A DNA stretch of 64,000 nt from NCBI RefSeq assembly GCF_023101085.1, contig NZ_CP064703.1, positions 8,213,501 through 8,277,500 of the forward strand. The letters are read 5' to 3'. Of the stretch, positions 60,868 through 64,000 are shown piece by piece. The translations under genes were made by a program, and so were the position numbers. The notes under the pieces were generated by a model. That model saw only the letters and a list, made by a program, of their open reading frames with translations, ran no database searches and was not told where the DNA came from. The DNA is from Bradyrhizobium sp. 170 (lineage in GTDB: Bacteria > Pseudomonadota > Alphaproteobacteria > Rhizobiales > Xanthobacteraceae). How positions within the stretch are numbered: the stretch's first letter is position 1; the number at the start of each line of letters is the position of its first letter.

Positions 60868-61155
60868 CTAATCCAGCATCAAATACACTTCGCAGCCGCG
60901 GTGAACCCTGAGATCCGTCAGCAAATCGGCAAACTTAAATAGATACTGTTGAAGATCGGCAGGCGCCGACGCCGCATTTGTGATCTTGATGCGGAAGGGC
61001 AGTCGTATCGCTGAAATGTCATCCGCACCGATGCTGTCGTTCAAAGCGTCGAGATTTCGGCCATGCCAGCCTGGTGCGCCGAGCGCCGGAAGCAATGCAT
61101 CATAGAAATCATTCCGATCCCGCCATGCCGAAGCGTCCAGAGCAATCTCTTTCAT
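60868..61155 (-). CDS. Barstar family protein (orphan)
   Basis: 95 residues with GGAGGG before the ATG. Barstar signature: W-x7-F-Y-D-A-L-L-P near residue 11, then G-R-N-L-D-A-L-N-D-S, and a C-terminal strand ending V-Y-L-M-L-D. Barstar inhibits barnase-type ribonucleases by plugging the active site with an acidic surface. No barnase-like or other ribonuclease toxin gene is found nearby, so it may neutralise toxins delivered by neighbours. Confidence 0.85.
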   Translation of the reverse strand: MKEIALDASAWRDRNDFYDALLPALGAPGWHGRNLDALNDSIGADDISAIRLPFRIKITNAASAPADLQQYLFKFADLLTDLRVHRGCEVYLMLD

Positions 61156-61176
61156 TTTCCCTCCACCGGAACCTGG

Positions 61177-62262
61177 TTACGGAAGCAACCGACTCGCCCG
61201 CGCATGGGTGAACCATTTGCGGAACATCGCCTCGGTATCCATCATCTCGGTGAAGCCGGCCTGGTTGATCTTCACCGTCGAGACAATCGACGGCGGCCCT
61301 GGCTGCGTCTGGCCATAGCGCATGCTGTAATCGGCATATTGGAATGACAGGCCGACGAACTCTTCGAGCCCGGGTGAAACCAGATTGTATCTGCGGCGCA
61401 GGTCGTCCCACGGCGCGATCCATTTCGAACACTCCTGTGCCAACGACAGCGACACGGCACTCCCCGGCTTCATTTCAAGCGCATCGGCAATTGCCGGCCA
61501 GACATTCTCCCAGGTGAATACATCGCCGTTGGTGACGTTGAAGGCTTCGTTGTGCGCCGCGATTGCTTCTCCCGACCACGCGATCGCACGCGCAAGCAAA
61601 TCGACGTCGACCGCCTGCGCTACCCGCGCCGCTCCACCCGGATAATGGAGCGGGCCACCCTGCTCGCGCAGTAACGCCGCATAGACGCCGAGCGGCGGGA
61701 TCAAATCCATGGCGCCGCCCATGGCTTCGCCAACGATCAGGACCGGGCGAAGAATGCTCCAGTGCCACAGCTTGCCCTGCTGCAATTCGCGCAGAAAGTT
61801 CTCCTGCGCCCAGTAGAAGTTCGGCTGCTCGTACATTTCCGAGCGGCCTTCGCGGGCCGGCACGGTAAGCGGACGAACGTGAACGCCATAGGCCTTGGTG
61901 CCCTGCAGCAGCGCTACGTGGCGGAGCTGCGGTGCGACCGGCTCGAGCGCCGCCATCAGGTTGCGTAACATCAGATCGTTGGTGCGGATCTGGTTCGGAT
62001 CGCGCCAACCGTCGATCAAATTCGGTGCTTCATAGAGCGCTGCGTAGACAAGATGGGTTGCACCTTGCAATTCAGACGCTGTCTGCGTGCATCGTGCGGC
62101 ATCCGTCAGGTCGACCTGAACATGGCGGGCACCATGAAGCTCGCGCGGCTTGCGGCGCGATAGCGCTACAACGTCGCAGCCGCCGGTCCGGCCGAAGTGC
62201 CGCAGTGCGGCATTTCCCACCAGCCCTGTCGCGCCCGCAACCACTACTTTCTTGTCGGCCAT
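61177..62262 (-). CDS. PRISE-type NAD(P)-dependent reductase (SDR superfamily)
   Basis: 361 residues with GGAG before the ATG. Rossmann motif G-A-T-G-L-V-G-N near residue 10, an S-R-R cofactor (NADPH-type) loop at 35, and N-F-Y-W-A-Q-E-N-F near 148, which matches the N-F-Y-Y motif of progesterone 5-beta-reductase/iridoid synthase (PRISE) proteins in place of the standard Y-x3-K. It reduces activated enones. It reads in the same direction as barstar, 21 bases apart. Confidence 0.84.
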   Translation of the reverse strand: MADKKVVVAGATGLVGNAALRHFGRTGGCDVVALSRRKPRELHGARHVQVDLTDAARCTQTASELQGATHLVYAALYEAPNLIDGWRDPNQIRTNDLMLRNLMAALEPVAPQLRHVALLQGTKAYGVHVRPLTVPAREGRSEMYEQPNFYWAQENFLRELQQGKLWHWSILRPVLIVGEAMGGAMDLIPPLGVYAALLREQGGPLHYPGGAARVAQAVDVDLLARAIAWSGEAIAAHNEAFNVTNGDVFTWENVWPAIADALEMKPGSAVSLSLAQECSKWIAPWDDLRRRYNLVSPGLEEFVGLSFQYADYSMRYGQTQPGPPSIVSTVKINQAGFTEMMDTEAMFRKWFTHARASRLLP

Positions 62263-62607
62263 TGACGAACTCCAGCGAGGGAATTGCAGCTTTCACTAGC
62301 AGGCGGCCGCAAGCCGCGTCAGCGGCAATCTTAGTCTTTCGTCGGGTGAAGCAGCCTGGCCGCACAGTATTCAGGCAGCTGTTCGCAACTGCGACGGAAA
62401 CCAGAACCCTTGATTATCGATCACCAATTCGTCATCCTGCCTGCAGGTCCATAAAGCCGGGAAAATTGATTGCATCACCAAGAGCCTAGGTTTCAGGGCC
62501 CACATCCTTAAACAACAGTCCAGCACCCGCCATCGGTAATCAGAGAAGACGGCATGAGACCGTCGTCCCTTGGTCGGGTATCGGCAAAAAGCAGAGGGGA
62601 AGCAAAA
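62263..62607 (+). other. Intergenic stretch before the TRAP gene
   Basis: No gene seen. The stretch holds the promoters of the PRISE gene (leftward) and the TRAP gene (rightward). AGAGGGGA at 62593-62600 is the ribosome site for GTG 62608. No clear -35/-10 pair or regulator box stands out. Confidence 0.4.
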
Positions 62608-63696
62608 GTGAAACGTCGTGATTTCTTGAAAGTGGGCGGTGTCGGTCTTGCCGCGACTGCGGTTGCAGCACCTGCCATTGCGCAATCGAACCCTGAGATA
62701 AAGTGGCGATACACGGCAAGCTGGCCGAAGGCGCTCGATACGCTGTACGGCGGCTGCGAATTTTTCGCCAAGCGCGTCGCTGAAATCACCGACAACAAAT
62801 TCCAGATTCAGGCCTTCGCCGCCGGTGAAATCGTGCCCGGCCTGCAGGTGCTTGACGCCGTCTCGAACGGCACCGTCGAGATGGGCAACACCGCGCTCTA
62901 TTACTACTGGGGCAAGAACCCGGCCTTCACCTTCGGCACGTCGCTGCCGTTCGGTCTCAACACGCGCTCGCATATTTCCTGGCTGCGTTTCGGCGGCGGC
63001 ATGGACATGCTCAACGACCTGCTGAAGGAATATAACTGCGTCGGCGTGCCGACCGGCTCCACCGGCGCCCAGATGGGCGGCTGGTTCCGGAAAGAGATCA
63101 AGTCGATGGAGGATTTCAGGGGCTTGAAATTCCGCGTCGGCGGTTTCGCGGGCACCATCATCGCCAAGGTCGGCGGCGTGCCACAGCAGATCGCGGGCGG
63201 CGACATCTATCCGGCGCTGGAAAAAGGCACCATCGACGCAGCCGAGTGGGTCGGACCGTATGACGACGAAAAACTCGGCTTCGTGAAGGTCGCGAAGTAC
63301 TACTACTATCCGGGTTGGTGGGAAGGCACCGGCCAGGGCCACAACATCATGAACCTCGAGAAGTTCAACGCCCTGCCGAAGCACTATCAGGCCGCGATCG
63401 AGACCGCTTCCTACGACACGTTCACCTGGGTCACCGGCAAATACGACTACGTCAATCCGCCGGCGTTGAAGCGGCTGCTGGCGGCGGGCGCGATCCTGCG
63501 GCCGTTCCCGCAGGAAGTTCTGGAGGCCTGCTACAATGCCGCCAACGGCATCTACGCAGATCTCTCCAAGAGCAACCCGCACTTCAACAAGATGTATACG
63601 AGCCTGGCGGCGTTCCGTAACGAATCGCTGGCCTGGAATCAGGTGGCTGAACTGAGCTACGACAGCTTCATGATGCGGATGCGCACCCGCACCTGA
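62608..63696 (+). CDS. TRAP transporter substrate-binding protein (DctP family), Tat signal
   Basis: 362 residues from GTG 62608, chosen because AGAGGGGA is upstream and the Tat motif K-R-R-D-F-L-K then starts at residue 2; an ATG at 62554 would push it 18 residues in. The leader ends A-I-A-Q (about 26). The DctP-like fold has S-W-P-K near 37, the R-x-x-G-F-A-G motif near 172 and the E-W-V-G-P-Y acid-binding area near 215. Related proteins bind mandelate-, alpha-keto- or lactate-type acids. The permease genes are not in view; a terminator follows directly. Confidence 0.9.
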   Translation: MKRRDFLKVGGVGLAATAVAAPAIAQSNPEIKWRYTASWPKALDTLYGGCEFFAKRVAEITDNKFQIQAFAAGEIVPGLQVLDAVSNGTVEMGNTALYYYWGKNPAFTFGTSLPFGLNTRSHISWLRFGGGMDMLNDLLKEYNCVGVPTGSTGAQMGGWFRKEIKSMEDFRGLKFRVGGFAGTIIAKVGGVPQQIAGGDIYPALEKGTIDAAEWVGPYDDEKLGFVKVAKYYYYPGWWEGTGQGHNIMNLEKFNALPKHYQAAIETASYDTFTWVTGKYDYVNPPALKRLLAAGAILRPFPQEVLEACYNAANGIYADLSKSNPHFNKMYTSLAAFRNESLAWNQVAELSYDSFMMRMRTRT

Positions 63697-63719
63697 GGCG
63701 GATGATCGAAGACAAAAAA

Positions 63720-63747
63720 GAAGCCCCGGAGATTTCTCCGGGGCTTC
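63720..63747. terminator. Terminator after the TRAP gene
   Basis: A 13-bp stem (arms GAAGCCCCGGAGA and TCTCCGGGGCTTC, TT loop) starting 24 bases past the stop and followed by TTCG; flanking A and T runs suggest bidirectional use. Confidence 0.82.
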
Positions 63748-63778
63748 TTCGTTGAACGGGTAGCTATCTATTTCTGAC

Positions 63779-63821
63779 GCGTTTTCTTCACGCGAACGGT
63801 GTCCACTTCGCTTGAAAACGC
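63779..63821. repeat. GCGTTTTC / GAAAACGC palindromic repeat
   Basis: Imperfect palindrome with end arms GCGTTTTC and GAAAACGC around T-G-T-C-C-A-C-T-T-C-G-C; same family as the element at 51017. Confidence 0.7.
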
Positions 63822-63827
63822 TTCGCG

Positions 63828-64000
63828 CTATTCCTCGCCCTCGCCAAGCGCCTCGGCGAGCTTGTCGTAATACTTCGCCACGAGATCGATGTTGCCCTTG
63901 TTCTCGATTGCCGGCGGCGGCGACTTCAGCGCCTCGTTGAGATCGGCGAGCGCCTCCTTCTTGTCCTTGGCCGGCATCTTCTTGTCAGCCTGGATCTGGG
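63828..64000 (-). CDS. Hypothetical protein, C-terminal part
   Basis: The frame is open to the window edge and ends at TAG (63828-63830), giving the last 57 residues. They are charged and helical: Q-I-Q-A-D-K-K, A-K-D-K-K-E-A-L-A-D-L-N-E-A-L-K, then a proline-rich turn and a final Y-Y-D-K-L-A-E-A-L-G-E-G-E-E. No domain recognised. The 5' part lies outside the window. Confidence 0.6.
   Translation of the reverse strand, partial: QIQADKKMPAKDKKEALADLNEALKSPPPAIENKGNIDLVAKYYDKLAEALGEGEE

Overview
The window looks like chromosomal DNA of a Bradyrhizobium-type alphaproteobacterium (Nitrobacteraceae). This rests on the high GC content, GTG/TTG starts, many small secreted or membrane proteins of bradyrhizobial type, FixK-type TTGA-N6-TCAA boxes, and several palindromic intergenic repeats of the kind scattered through Bradyrhizobium genomes. 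No integrase, transposase, phage module or CRISPR array was found. The only RNA gene seen is an initiator tRNA at 40.9 kb.

Layout. (1) 1-12 kb is a surface polysaccharide region: end of a membrane acyltransferase, a flippase, a WecG/TagA/CpsF transferase, two GT4 glycosyltransferases, a SAM methyltransferase, and two glycan hydrolases (a Tat-type GH10 and a 1046-residue GH113-like protein with a CBM60-like module, RTX nonapeptides and a 95-residue repeat). (2) 12-41 kb reads as a low-oxygen/stress island. Ten TTGA-N6-TCAA boxes lie in front of its transcription units, and I noticed none in the flanking parts. It carries DUF2950/DUF3300, an orphan TAXI binding protein with an HlyD-type adaptor, a histidine kinase - FixJ-like regulator - receiver protein - FixK-like Crp regulator set, a CoA-transferase with a MaoC hydratase, a DUF3141 - Pta - AckA - FabI operon, a K+ channel, an AI-2E transporter, a GNAT enzyme and a Ca2+/H+ antiporter. 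The kinase/regulator genes have their own ATTGTCC...GGACAAT dyads, which suggests a cascade: kinase, then FixJ-like regulator, then Crp, then the boxes. Frameshifted or truncated genes are common here. (3) 41-64 kb is ordinary catabolic DNA: GMC oxidoreductase, SDR, quinone reductase, two paralogous MBL hydrolases, FAH, GST, serine hydrolase, enoyl-CoA hydratase, Ogt, tandem alpha/beta hydrolases, an adenylate cyclase, an ECF41-like sigma factor divergent from an AhpD-like protein, a GntR regulator with a phytanoyl-CoA dioxygenase, a COG4091 dehydrogenase, an orphan barstar, a PRISE-type reductase and a Tat-exported TRAP binding protein.

How the genes may work together. The middle island could couple oxygen or redox sensing to acyl-CoA overflow metabolism: CoA transfer, hydration or dehydration of enoyl-CoA, enoyl reduction, acyl-phosphate formation and ATP recovery. 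Envelope functions would accompany it (a DUF3300 protein with an S74-like C-terminus, TAXI/HlyD, porin, ion transporters). The boxes, operons and motifs are read directly from the sequence; the cascade and the metabolic route are inference.
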